Source: Synechococcus sp. PCC 7335 (lineage in GTDB: Bacteria > Cyanobacteriota > Cyanobacteriia > Phormidesmidales > Phormidesmidaceae). Taken from it: 64,000 nucleotides of DNA. The stretch covers positions 203,890 through 267,889 of the forward strand of contig NZ_DS989905.1 in NCBI RefSeq assembly GCF_000155595.1, given 5' to 3'. Under the pieces are notes generated by a model. The model was not told the origin of the DNA and did no database searches. It saw only the letters and a program-made list of their open reading frames with translations. A program made the translations under genes and the position numbers. Shown here in pieces: positions 54,615 through 63,999 of this stretch (position 1 is the stretch's first letter; each line of letters opens with the position of its first letter).

Positions 54615-54931
54615 CTAAACCAGCGTTGCGACTTTCTCAGCCTTTTCTGTTTCCTGGGCAGCATTGAACCGCATAGCGTAGGCTGCAACCTCTATCAGCT
54701 CTGGCGCGATTTGCACCCCCTTAGCGTCTCGCAACCAGATCAGCACCTCTCCAAAGTGCCATATGTCTCGCTTGCCTTGGTAAGTAGGAACGGGGGCGCT
54801 AGCATCTAACAGATGTTGTCTGATGTTTTACCGAGAGCATTCGAGGATTGCCGCAATATCAGAAATACCGACTAGATTTGGCCCTGCGCCAATTAACCGC
54901 GCACCTGGAATAGCACTCTCAGCGTCTCGGA
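54615..54931 (-). pseudogene. HTH DNA-binding protein pseudogene, IS-truncated and with internal TAA
   Basis: Reverse frame from the IS copy 2 boundary (54931) to TAG at 54615-54617. It reads LIGAGPNLVGISDIAAILECSR, then TAA at 54828-54830, then NIRQHLLDASAPVPTYQGKRDIWHF. A CAA-to-TAA change explains the stop. The GISDIAAILECSR(Q)NIRQ...PAPV pattern is that of small helix-turn-helix proteins. The 5' end is removed by the IS. Confidence 0.75.
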
Positions 54932-55932
54932 TTAACTGTCAGCCCTGAGTAGCCAAAATATAGCATCGGCCAGCTGACTGCTAGGCTGGGGGCGATCAGC
55001 TCATCCTTACCAATCGCTCATGGATTGCCCACACTGCCCATCGACTCGTGTCTCACCACTCCAGCGGAAAACCCATCTAGGCTATACCATGTTTCGGTGC
55101 AAGCAGTGTCGCCGGACTTTCAATGAGCGCACGGATAGCCCCTTCAATTTTATCGAAGTTCCCACCGATATTATCTTTCAGGTGTTGCTCTGCCGCGTCC
55201 GCTATAAGCTCAGCTATCGGGATGTAGCCGAGTTCTTTCTGCTGAGAGGCTTCCAATTCACCCATGAAACAGTGCGGTTTTGGGAGGAACGGTTTTTGCC
55301 TTATTTTACCGACCAAATACGGACAAAGCGAAAGGGTAAAGTCGGTAAGATCTGGTTGATTGACGAGACCTATGTTCGAGTAAAAAGAGCGTGGTGCTAT
55401 CTCTACAGGGGCATTGATGAGGATGGCAACCTGGTAGACGTCCGTCTCAGCAAAACTCGTGATATGGCTGGAACCAAAGCCTTTTTTGCCCAGGCCATCG
55501 GCCTTCACGAGGACTCACCCGAGAAGGTAGCCACCGATGGTTGGGCATCCTATCCTCGGGCAATCAAAGAAGAATTGGGCAAGGGCACTGAGCACGAGGT
55601 TCGACTCTGCACCGCCAATCCTGTAGAGCAGAGCCATCGGCGAATCAAGCACCGTTATTACCCAACCCTGGGCTTCGGCGAGTTCGATGCGGCCCAGCGG
55701 TTCTGCCGAGCGGTAGATGAAGTGGGAAACTTTTTGAGGCCGCAATCGCGCATGACAGAGTTCGTATGTCTCAGTGAGCGTAGGCAAAGATTCGTCAAAG
55801 GGATCGAGGAATTAGAAGCGTTATTCAAGGCTGCTTAGGCCAGATTGAAGAGGGGGCGATGGCGCAGCCCGCTGTAGGCGATCGCAGCAATGCCAATTTG
55901 ACTATATTTGGCTACCCAGTTCTGACATTTTC
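54932..55932 (+). mobile_element. IS6-like insertion sequence, diverged copy 2
   Basis: Terminal sequences TTAACTGTCAGCCCTGAG and, inverted, GAAAATGTCAGAACTGGG match the other copies' ends imperfectly. Length about 1001 bp. Flanks (GTCTCGGA left, ACCTTGGT right) give no target duplication. Older than copies 1 and 3. Confidence 0.75.
55020..55838 (+). CDS. IS6-like DDE transposase, diverged copy 2
   Basis: 272 residues, same architecture as copies 1 and 3: zinc-ribbon-like N-terminus (CPHCPS, RCKQCRRTF), IDETYVRVKRAW, VATDGWASY, NPVEQSHRRIKH. It differs from the identical pair at many positions spread over the whole length (e.g. IDETYVRVK versus IDETYVKVC). The DDE residues are intact, so it may still be functional. 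Confidence 0.85.
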   Translation: MDCPHCPSTRVSPLQRKTHLGYTMFRCKQCRRTFNERTDSPFNFIEVPTDIIFQVLLCRVRYKLSYRDVAEFFLLRGFQFTHETVRFWEERFLPYFTDQIRTKRKGKVGKIWLIDETYVRVKRAWCYLYRGIDEDGNLVDVRLSKTRDMAGTKAFFAQAIGLHEDSPEKVATDGWASYPRAIKEELGKGTEHEVRLCTANPVEQSHRRIKHRYYPTLGFGEFDAAQRFCRAVDEVGNFLRPQSRMTEFVCLSERRQRFVKGIEELEALFKAA

Positions 55933-56107
55933 ACCTTGGTTATGCCAGGCGGAAGAATAGCCAGGGTCTATTTCTAGGGCTTTGTTCAGATTGTCGAGCG
56001 CCTCTTTATATCGTCCTAGTACGATTAGTAGGTGGCCTCTGTTATTCCAGGCCATAATATTATTGGAATCAATTTCTAAGGCGGTATCAAGAGAAACAAG
56101 CGCTTCT
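55933..56107 (-). pseudogene. TPR protein fragment between two IS copies
   Basis: About 175 bases on the reverse strand encode two TPR units (NNIMAWNNRGHLLIVLGRYKEALDNLNKALEIDPGYSSAWHNQG and the end of a preceding unit). Both ends pass into IS sequence, so it is an internal gene fragment. Its full gene is not in the window. Confidence 0.75.
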
Positions 56108-57079
56108 GAATTTGTCAGGACTGAGTAGCCACAATTCACCTGCTCATCAGTAGTGTGATCGCACCTACCCCTATTTCTGTTTAGGAAGCTTGGAACAGAT
56201 CTTCCAATTCTTCAACTCCCTTCAGTAACTGCGCTCTGCGATCGCCAAGGCACACGAATTCTGCCATTCGGCTACGAGGCCTCAGGAAGTTGCCAACTTC
56301 ATCGACTGCTCTGCAAAATCTCTGCGCAGCCTCAAACTCACCGAACCCCAGGGTTGGATAATAGCGGCGTTTGATGCGCCGATGACTTTGTTCAACTGGA
56401 TTGGCTGTGCAGGGGCGGACTTCATGCTGAACTTTCTCACCTAAGTCTTCTTCAATCGCCCGTGGGTAAGATGCTAAGCCATCGGTCGCGACCTTGTCAG
56501 GAGCGTCCTCGTGCAGATCGATGGCTTGAGCAAAGAAGGCTTTGGTGCCAGCCATGTCGCGAGTTTTGCTAAGGCGAACGTCTACCAGATTGCCATCTTC
56601 ATCAATGCCTCGGTAGAGGTAGCACCACTGCCCACAGACTTTCACGTAAGTCTCGTCAATCATCCATAATTTGCCGACTTTGCCCTTTCGCTTTGTTCTA
56701 ATCTGCTCTGTAAAATGAGGTAGGAAACGTTCCTCCCAATCCCTTGCAGTTTCGTGGGTAAACTGAAAGCCTCTAAGCAAAAAGAACTCAGCCACATCCC
56801 GATAGCTGAGCTTATAGCGGACGCGGCAGAGCAACACCTGGAAGATAATGTCTGTTGGGACTTCCACAAAATTAAATGGCGTATCTGTGCGCTGATTGAA
56901 CGTCCGGCGACAGCGTTTGCAGCGAAACATGGTATAGCCTAGATGGGTTTTGCGCTGGAGCTGCGAGATATGAGGCGAGTGGCAATGCGGACAATCCATG
57001 AGGTAGAGGTAGAGCTGATCGCACCTAGCCTATCAGCTGGCCGAATCCTTTATTTTGGCTACTCAGGGCTGACAGTATC
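56108..57079 (-). mobile_element. IS6-like insertion sequence, copy 3 (972 bp)
   Basis: Identical by eye to copy 1, in inverse orientation 16 kb away. Its 5' flank (reverse strand) is GGAGAGAG at 57080-57087, the same octamer as the 3' flank of copy 1. Its 3' flank is AGAAGCGC. The exchange of flanks is what replicative inversion predicts. Confidence 0.85.
56181..56999 (-). CDS. IS6-like DDE transposase, copy 3
   Basis: 272 residues, identical in sequence to the copy at 39359-40177, including zinc ribbon (CPHC, CKRC), helix-turn-helix and D-D-E residues. The flanking non-coding ends are identical too, which points to a recent duplication by transposition. It lies next to the TPR fragment that separates it from copy 2, and the 3' ends of copies 2 and 3 face each other. 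Confidence 0.85.
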   Translation of the reverse strand: MDCPHCHSPHISQLQRKTHLGYTMFRCKRCRRTFNQRTDTPFNFVEVPTDIIFQVLLCRVRYKLSYRDVAEFFLLRGFQFTHETARDWEERFLPHFTEQIRTKRKGKVGKLWMIDETYVKVCGQWCYLYRGIDEDGNLVDVRLSKTRDMAGTKAFFAQAIDLHEDAPDKVATDGLASYPRAIEEDLGEKVQHEVRPCTANPVEQSHRRIKRRYYPTLGFGEFEAAQRFCRAVDEVGNFLRPRSRMAEFVCLGDRRAQLLKGVEELEDLFQAS

Positions 57080-58100
57080 CTCTCTCCAGCAAAGAATCGC
57101 CAGCTGTCCATTCTCTGTCGCATCTTTTCTCTATAGTCAGGAGCGGTGTGCTTTTGCTGGTGGTAATGGAGGTGACTACGTATCGGTTAAGGCTGAAAGA
57201 AAGCGCTGTGCTCGGCCCACTGACCGGAGTCGACCTATCTGCCGTTCCCTTATTGAGCTGATTAGTGACGATGACTCTATCGGCAGCGCTGCATCGAGAC
57301 ATTCAGCACTATGTCATGTTGACCGACAGCTCGCCAAAGATAATATTGCTCATCTTTTATCTGGATTAGCAACGTTAAGACGAATTATCAACTGGGAATT
57401 CGCTTTGAGCTTGGGTTATCCCTAGTGGTTCATCGTTTGGTTATTTTCTCCGATTTGAAAAGTAGTCGATTAAGATTAGTACGTTGAGTATTGCTAATAA
57501 GACAAATATATAAACCAGGTATAATAGAACAATGTTCATTTTTTCTTCATCCAGCAAAACTTTGGCGTAGAGCAGCTTCTAAAGGCAGTGTCATCATCAA
57601 TAGAGCATTCGTGTTACTTTTCGGTTTTTTAAGAACTAGCACGAATAGAACGGGATAGCTTTAGAACATCGAGAGATGAGGAGCCTGCGAATTGAAAGTT
57701 GGCGATCGATCAGGTTCTTGGATGTGATCGCCAAGCGTTCTATCAAGCAGTATTTCCTCGAAGGAAACGTCTCAAATTTCATTTCAGTCTCGGTGACTTG
57801 TTTGATGAGTTGGTCGGGTAGGACAGTGTTTGTGTAGAAGACTGCTATTCACCATGGTTGATAGTTCCCGGTCATACTTTTGCGTCTCCTCCTTTGAACT
57901 AACCGCTTGCTTTCACCTCTGTCAGAATGGAATTTGCCAGTTTTCGATTTCAGCAGACTTGGCGCTATATGTCTAACTCCGTTGGTGACAGCTGTACGTC
58001 AAGTTCTCCTTTGAATGTCTTCTCTTGCTGCGCTGTTTGATTAGATCTACTGATAGCTAGCTTAGATGGAAGCTCTAAATGCTGCATAAGCCCATTATCC
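57080..58100. other. Gene-poor region beside IS copy 3
   Basis: About 1 kb with no gene I recognise. One forward frame runs out of the IS to 57425 but has no known motif. Nothing here continues the exoprotein gene cut at 39278. It precedes a WD40 pseudogene, so it is probably decayed sequence. Confidence 0.5.
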
Positions 58101-58154
58101 AACTGAGCGGCTCGGATCGCACCCCATCCAAATTTAGAAAGGCGGCGTTAGTGC

Positions 58155-58565
58155 AGGTCTTTACCGATCGTACACTGCGAATATGGGACGCGGGAAAGTG
58201 TGCTCAGGCCTTAAAAGGCCATACTAACTGGATTTTTCGAGGCCTTTCGCCCGGATGGTACTCACCCCCTAGCGTCGCCCATAACCATGTGATTAGGGTG
58301 TGGAATGCCACAATAGGAGAGTGCCTACATGTGTGTGAAGGGCATCAGCATTTGGTTTCTTCTTTGGCGTTTAGCGCAGGCGGGGAGGCAATCGCCAGTG
58401 GTTCTCAAGACCAGACGATAAGAATTTGGAGTGCTCGTACCGGAGACTACCTAGGAGTGCTAGTTGCCAAACGCCTTTATGGAGAGAGGTATGAACTTGC
58501 GAGGTGCTACTGGGCTAACACCCGCAACGCTGACGACATTGCAAATACTAGGCGCGGTGCTGTAA
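58155..58565 (+). pseudogene. WD40-repeat protein pseudogene, 3' part
   Basis: Two to three WD40 units are readable (TLRIWDAGKCAQALKGH, VIRVWNATIGECLHVCEGH, TIRIWSARTGDYLGVL). The middle unit shifts frame (AFRPDGTHPLAS is readable one frame over). Around 58482 the frame shifts again. After the shift comes GMNLRGATGLTPATLTTLQ and TAA at 58563-58565, the standard C-terminus of cyanobacterial NB-ARC/NACHT-WD40 proteins. No N-terminal domain remains. Confidence 0.8.
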
Positions 58566-58667
58566 TCGCATCTTTTAGCTCTATGTTGGCCTTAAAGCCC
58601 TTCAAATGGCGTCACTTTCAATCAAATCTGACCTTTTGCAACTCAGCCAAGAGAGCTGCAATAAGAT

Positions 58668-58916
58668 TCATATGGTGCATTCAGGGCCGTTTGCATCTGG
58701 TGCTTTCCAGCTTCGATAAAGCGCTGAAATAAGAGACTGCCTCGAATCTGAAGTGCGCCTGACAACGCTCCATAGCTGCAGTGCTTCAGTCGGTGTTTGA
58801 AGATTGACCTTCAGCGGTTGAAAGCCGCTACATTCACAGTCAATATCTAGTTCCTGAAGCCGGTGATATACCTGCCAACGATCTTCACAAGCAATAGTCA
58901 CAGCGGATACCACCAT
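58668..58916 (-). CDS. Asr1405/Asl0597-like small protein
   Basis: 82 residues. RWQVYHRLQELDIDCECSGFQPLKV, then TPTEALQLWSVVRR, match what I remember of the short cyanobacterial Asr1405/Asl0597 family (about 75-90 residues). Function unknown. No signal peptide or membrane helix. It lies convergent with the WD40 pseudogene. Confidence 0.7.
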   Translation of the reverse strand: MVVSAVTIACEDRWQVYHRLQELDIDCECSGFQPLKVNLQTPTEALQLWSVVRRTSDSRQSLISALYRSWKAPDANGPECTI

Positions 58917-59726
58917 ACTAACCTCTTCATTACTCCCGCTAATCCACCTCGCCTGATCTACTCTGTCGACATAAGCTTTGCCAGCATAAGGCGCTTCAGT
59001 ACTCCAAACTCAGGTAGCTCATTCATGGGAACCAGTCTCATCAAGATACTTATAGCTTTAGTTGATAATTAGTGTCAAGAACATTCATGCAAATGTTTTG
59101 AGTGCATCCTTCACTTCTCAATCAAGAAGCAGTATCAGTGGTTGATGAGGCCATCAATCTGCTACGCCTGTATTCTGAACGTGTAAAGCCTCCAAAGTAC
59201 CTAGTGTCTCTGAGATTGATTCTTTCAGTTAGGCTAGGAGCTAATATTTTTAATTATTTTTAGCGACAAATCCTACTTACTGTTGACAAAGTTTCTTGAG
59301 TTAAACAGTACCTATCACGCGACATAAAACTTAATAAATCATTTGATAGCCCCTTTACACAAGGTTCTTGGCCTTAATTTTTCTCTTTGTATTGCATCAC
59401 GAAGAGACATCACTATCAAGACCTATTGTCATTAATCAAGAAGTAGAATATTGTTGGATCAAGCACAGGCAATTTGCGTTGTGTAGGAGCGATCGCAGTT
59501 AACAGCGGCTGTGTGTCAAAGTAAAGGGTCTTCATAGAAACAGCTCATGTAGCTATTTCATCAAAATAAACTCCACGTAAGACCGCTTGTTAAATCAACT
59601 ATCTAACAGTTCATTACCTATTACCTATTGTCTTCGTTAATGGCAATAGTAGGTTGATGAAAATGGTAGAGAGGTTGCGCGTCGCCTGACAGTTTCTGTT
59701 TGTAAAACATATGAGGCTTTGCAACT
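58917..59726. other. Long A/T-rich upstream region of the antenna gene
   Basis: 810 bases with no gene recognised. It includes a TTGACA near 59284 that could be a -35 element, but no good -10 at the right distance. I saw no clear Fur box (GATAAT-type palindrome) upstream of the antenna gene. Confidence 0.5.
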
Positions 59727-60845
59727 ATGCAAGCGTATGGAAAACCAACTGTGAAGTACGATTGGTGGGCAGGTAATGCCCGTTTCGCTAACGACTCACA
59801 GCTTTTTATCGCGGCTCATGTCGCACAGGCTGCTCTGATTGTCTTTTGGGCAGGTGCTTTCACGTTGTTTGAACTTTCTCAGTACGATCCTAGTTTGCCA
59901 ATGGGCGAGCAGGGTCTAATTCTTATTCCTCACCTAGCGACACTGGGCATCGGCATTGGTAACGGTGGTGAAGTCGTCAACTCGTATCCTTACTTTGTGA
60001 TTGGCTCTATACATCTAATCTCTTCCGCGGTGCTAGGAGCAGGCGCACTCTTCCACACCGTTCGCGGCAATATGGACGGTAATTTGAAAGATGCCGACGG
60101 CCCTGCACAGAACTTCGCCTTTGATTGGAATAATCCGGCTAAAGTAGGGCTTATCTTAGGCCACCATTTGTTGTTTCTAGGAGCAGGCGCGTTGTTGCTG
60201 GTAGCTAAAGCTACTCGGTGGGGCGGCTTGTATGATTCCACGATCGGAGAAGTAAGAACAATCACTGATGTTACTCTAAATCCTGCGATTATCTTTAGCT
60301 ACCAGTTTAACTTCGCTAATATTACCAGCCTTGAAGACCTCGTTGGTGGACATGTCTTTGTGGGTGTTTTGTTGATTGCAGGAGGCGTCTGGCATATTCT
60401 CGTTCCTCCGCTGAAGTGGGCTAAGAACGTATTGATCTTCTCCGGCGAGGCCATTCTCTCCTATTCTTTAGGTGGCATTGCTCTAGCTGGCTTTGTTGCT
60501 GCATACTTCTGTGCAGTCAACACACTTGCGTACCCACCCGAGTTTTACGGCGCACCTTTGACGATCAAACTCGGTGTTACGCCTTACTTCGCAGATACGG
60601 TGAGTTTACCAGCCGGCGCTCATACGGCTCGCTGTTGGCTGGCTAATGCCCACTTCTTCCTAGCCTTCTTCATGCTGCAAGGGCACCTATGGCATGCTCT
60701 TCGGGCAATGGGCTTCGACTTTACAAGAGTCGCGAATGCCCTCGATGCAACTTACGAACCTCCTGTTACGTCAACAGCAGTTGCTGGCTCTAAAACAGCC
60801 GCTGCCGCACAGCAAACAACAGAAGCGAAAGCGGCTGCTTCGTAG
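59727..60845 (+). CDS. Pcb/IsiA family chlorophyll-binding antenna protein
   Basis: 372 residues with six membrane helices. Family blocks: [111 protein letters not shown]. The helices' His residues would bind chlorophyll. It lacks the large lumenal loop of CP43. By eye it resembles Pcb antenna proteins more than the iron-stress IsiA of Synechocystis. An extra C-terminal tail of about 30 Ala/Thr/Gln-rich residues is unusual. No flavodoxin (isiB) follows. Confidence 0.9.
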   Translation: MQAYGKPTVKYDWWAGNARFANDSQLFIAAHVAQAALIVFWAGAFTLFELSQYDPSLPMGEQGLILIPHLATLGIGIGNGGEVVNSYPYFVIGSIHLISSAVLGAGALFHTVRGNMDGNLKDADGPAQNFAFDWNNPAKVGLILGHHLLFLGAGALLLVAKATRWGGLYDSTIGEVRTITDVTLNPAIIFSYQFNFANITSLEDLVGGHVFVGVLLIAGGVWHILVPPLKWAKNVLIFSGEAILSYSLGGIALAGFVAAYFCAVNTLAYPPEFYGAPLTIKLGVTPYFADTVSLPAGAHTARCWLANAHFFLAFFMLQGHLWHALRAMGFDFTRVANALDATYEPPVTSTAVAGSKTAAAAQQTTEAKAAAS

Positions 60846-61653
60846 TACATTGTCATCTCGTTCTATCTTCTTAGCTTAGAACGTAATCATATATCCTCTC
60901 GAGACACACTGTTCACTGTTGTTATCAGCAGTGAACTTTTTTATTGAGGCCTGCTCACAATAACAGCGAGCAAGTAAGAGATTTCATAACGAATTTGTGG
61001 AAGCTTCCCAGTGGAAGTCGAAAGATACGGACGGCTTGAGCTGAATAATCTGCTGCTGCTAAAGAAAATGCCGTTAGAAGATATTGCCAGAGCTACAGAT
61101 CGTCGCTCCATTAGCAAAACACCTGGCTCAATCTTAAAGCTGGTAATAGTAGAGATGAAAGTTCGAGTGCTAGGCGTAGATATTGCCCATTGTTCTACTT
61201 GGCTGTCAACTTTATTAGAACCCACTTTTCGAAGCTGAGACTAACGCTGGTATCTAATAAAACACTATGAAAAATCTACCGCTCGCATAGCAATCTTAGT
61301 TAGCCAAGTAGGTGCAAATTCAATCTCAGCACTCTCCGGCATAGCTAACAAAGCCGCTACGCTATTATTTCATCTAGATAGATTATGGTAATCCTCTAAC
61401 GTTAACTTACATGAGCAGGAGTACCACGATCCGTTATGAATGTAGCCTGTGCTCCGCAATTCGTTTGGCTTTGCTGACACCTCGATTAAATTCCCGGCTG
61501 GAAATGCTGTGTATAAACACCTGCCTTATAATGTAGGTGCGGGTTACCGGGCAGGCAATCAAACGATCAGGTCGGCTGCTTAGGTAGAAGCGTTGGCAGC
61601 TTGTTGAAAGGCAGGCGCGAGCATAGGTGAGTTTGATATTCAGATGCTAGAAA
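60846..61653. other. Region downstream of the antenna gene
   Basis: 808 bases. A strong terminator (60911-60942) begins it. A short open frame near 61011-61238 has no recognisable product on either strand and is not called. Nothing else seen. Confidence 0.5.
60911..60942 (+). terminator. Rho-independent terminator of the antenna gene
   Basis: GTTCACTGTTG (60911-60921), loop TTAT, CAGCAGTGAAC (60926-60936) form an 11-base stem with one G-T wobble, followed by six T. It is 65 bases after the antenna gene. Confidence 0.9.
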
Positions 61654-62061
61654 ATGAACAATAACCTTCTTCCGTATTATGAGAAATTAGCTCGGCGCAA
61701 GGTGCTAAAGCGATCGCTGCTCGGAAGAAGTCTCCTGGGCATAGAAGGGCTAAAACAGCACAATCAGGATGCGCTGTACCTGCTAGCGCTACCAGTTGAT
61801 GCCGCTATTGTAATTGGAAAGCACATTCGACGGCTCCTACCCATATACGACGAGGCTTTCATTTCCAGTTCTCTATGTTTATTGGCTATGGCTCTTGTCG
61901 CTGAGTGCTGGCCAAACGTCCGCAATGAGGTACTTTTATTTAATCCACTTTATATCATTGTAGGAGTGGCCTATGTAGCTTCTGCAAGCAGGATAGTCGT
62001 TCGACTATATCGGAAAAAGGCACTTCTAACACTGAAGACAACAACGAGCAGCGCACCTTGA
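61654..62061 (+). CDS. Small membrane protein of unknown function
   Basis: 135 residues. A basic N-terminus (KLARRKVLKRS) precedes two strongly hydrophobic segments (about 68-85 and 98-115). No family recognised. It is 110 bases before the metal-transporter permease gene and in the same direction. Confidence 0.5.
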   Translation: MNNNLLPYYEKLARRKVLKRSLLGRSLLGIEGLKQHNQDALYLLALPVDAAIVIGKHIRRLLPIYDEAFISSSLCLLAMALVAECWPNVRNEVLLFNPLYIIVGVAYVASASRIVVRLYRKKALLTLKTTTSSAP

Positions 62062-62172
62062 GCGAAGTTTTGGACTGCCGGGTTCGGCAGCGGGCTCTAT
62101 GTTAACCCTTGTTTTTGGTAGGTTCACTGGGTAAAGTGCTCGCACAATCGTGGCAAGAAATGAGATGATTAC

Positions 62173-63045
62173 GTGAGCGATTATCATCCCTTTCACGACA
62201 CTATGGATTGGCTGCTAGATCCTTTGAATTACGAGTTTATGCGGCAGGCGCTGACGGCGGGTGTACTGATGGGCATTTTGTGTCCAATTATTGGTACTTA
62301 TCTGATTGTGCAGCGTATGGCATTGTTGGGTGATGTGGTAGCACATGCGGTGTTGCCGGGTTTGGCGATCGCCAACTTTCTGAATTTTCCTTTGCTCATC
62401 GGCGCTTTTATTTCCGGTATGTTCGGCACCTTTGTCACCAGTTGGATTCGCGCCCAGTCCAAAGTCAAGGTCGATGCCGCCATGGCTATCACCTTCTCTA
62501 GCTTTTTCTCGCTGGGCATTGCCTTACTCACTAGCTTACGCAGCCGATTAGATCTAGAAGAACTTCTTTTTGGCGATATTCTTAGCATTGCGCCAGCAGA
62601 TGTGTGGGAGATCAGTTTTGTGACACTTGCTGTATTAGTCGGCGTGAAAGTGTTCTATAAGGAGCTGTTGTTTTTTACCTTCGATCAGTTAGGTGCAGAG
62701 GCAATTGGCCTGCCGGTAGCAGCGATCAACGCTGGGTTGATGGCTGCAATTACGCTGACGATTGTGGCCAGCATCAAGGCGGTAGGCGTGATTTTGGTGG
62801 TGGCGCTGATGGTGAATCCAGCAGCGACAGCCTATTTGCTAACCAAGGAGCTGCACTGGATGATGGCGGTCGGCGCAGGGCTGGGTGTGTTTTCTTGTTT
62901 GACGGGAATGTACATCAGCTACTATCTCAACACGCCTTCTGGACCGGCGATCGCGTTGACGCTATTTGTCTGCTTTCTGTCAGCGTTGCTGTTTAGTCCT
63001 AGTCAGGGGATTTTGACCCGTAGTAGAGGGCAGTCCAAAGCTTGA
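62173..63045 (+). CDS. Zn/Mn ABC transporter permease (ZnuB/MntB family)
   Basis: 290 residues starting at GTG 62173, or ATG 62203 if shorter. About eight helices. Conserved ABC-3 motifs: QRMALLGDVVAHAVLPGLAIA, SRLDLEELLFGDIL, IKAVGVILVVALMVNPAATAYLL. This is the membrane subunit that imports manganese or zinc with an ATPase and a binding protein, neither of which is adjacent. An orphan permease gene, or the others lie to the right or elsewhere. Confidence 0.9.
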   Translation: MSDYHPFHDTMDWLLDPLNYEFMRQALTAGVLMGILCPIIGTYLIVQRMALLGDVVAHAVLPGLAIANFLNFPLLIGAFISGMFGTFVTSWIRAQSKVKVDAAMAITFSSFFSLGIALLTSLRSRLDLEELLFGDILSIAPADVWEISFVTLAVLVGVKVFYKELLFFTFDQLGAEAIGLPVAAINAGLMAAITLTIVASIKAVGVILVVALMVNPAATAYLLTKELHWMMAVGAGLGVFSCLTGMYISYYLNTPSGPAIALTLFVCFLSALLFSPSQGILTRSRGQSKA

Positions 63046-63294
63046 TTAGGAGACTTTAACGCCCGAGCTTAGTTGCATTTGAGGCAACGCCCACTTTTCA
63101 GGCAGTCAAAGTGTTCATTCGACGCATAGATCGACTCGATCAAATCCAGCAAATAGCTACCATCCATCCAAGTCTACCTGTTCATAACCTTCCTCAATAG
63201 CATTCTGCTTCTTTTGAGTGCGATCATCCGTTCACCCTCAGATATTTTCAGCAGTTCCTAGACAATCACCTATTAGAGCATTCGCTGCTCCTTA

Positions 63295-63922
63295 CCCATG
63301 ACTCGTGCGAACCAAAGACAGGCTAGATTTCGTCAGTGCTGGAACAATGCGATCGCATGCTAGCTTCGCACCAAACAAATTTCTCGCGACAGGGCCTACC
63401 TGCAATGCTGACCAAGGCCCCATCAAAAACAATTCGCAACCTGGCCAGCGCAAATGCTGATCTAGCACAGGCAACTACCAGCGATGGTAATGCTGGTAAA
63501 GACACCGCCTGCGCATGGCAGAGTCGCTCTGGCGGATAGCTGTTTACTTGCTTTGTCCAGTCCAGCACTTTCGCCTGAGCAGCACCGTCTCGACGACAAC
63601 TCTACGTGCGCCCACGGTTTTCCCATCTGCTAAAGTTAGCTGAAACCCCTTCTCGTCCGCTGGCGAAGGTGCGTAAGTTGTGAGAATCACAGTCAGGGTG
63701 ATGCACAGCAGGCGATCGCAGATGACGAATTTCTTGATCTGCAAATTGTCTGTGCCATTGGGTGAGCCAAGTGCCACTGGGGTCAAAAACTTGAAACCCA
63801 GGCGAGAAACCCGCGTTTAGACGCTCCCGCATTCGCTTATTCTTTTGCAGCAGATGAGTAATAAGCATCAGCGCCTGCGGTCCCCCGCCAATGACAGCAA
63901 TATCGGTTTGAGACTGAGCCAC
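63295..63922 (-). pseudogene. FAD-dependent oxidoreductase pseudogene (lysine N6-oxygenase-like)
   Basis: A frame from ATG 63922 begins IAVIGGGPQALMLITHLL (FAD-binding GxGxxG-like) and runs about 90 residues before frameshifting. GFQLTLADGKTVGARRVVV is readable in another frame. A third frame gives LFLMGPWSALQVGPVARNLFGAKLACDRIVPAL, the usual C-terminus of the family. The middle part seems deleted and several frames are needed, so it is inactive. Confidence 0.85.
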
Positions 63923-63986
63923 ACTTCTTCGTCAGCAGATGACTGGTTAGATTGAGTGAGCAGACAGGCAACGAACTTCAAAATAT

Positions 63987-63999
63987 GATAATGATTATC
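63987..63999. promoter_or_regulatory. Fur/Zur-type palindrome
   Basis: GATAATGATTATC, a perfect 6-1-6 inverted repeat (T before it and G after it nearly extend it to 7-1-7). It matches the core of Fur and Zur boxes. It lies 65 bases upstream of the FAD pseudogene and at the right edge of the window, so a regulated gene may begin just outside. Confidence 0.7.

Noticed and set aside
57080-57425. Forward frame continuing out of the IS at its right side
   Set aside because: Its start is IS sequence and no family pattern appears.
58917-59726. Fur box before the chlorophyll antenna gene
   Set aside because: Only A/T-rich stretches, no GATAAT-type palindrome found.
61011-61238. Open frames on both strands downstream of the antenna gene
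   Set aside because: No motif or start signal; both strands are open by chance.
63180-63196. TTCATAACCTTCCTCA resembling the direct-repeat operator
   Set aside because: Spacing is one base longer than in the eight accepted sites, and no gene start follows at the right distance.
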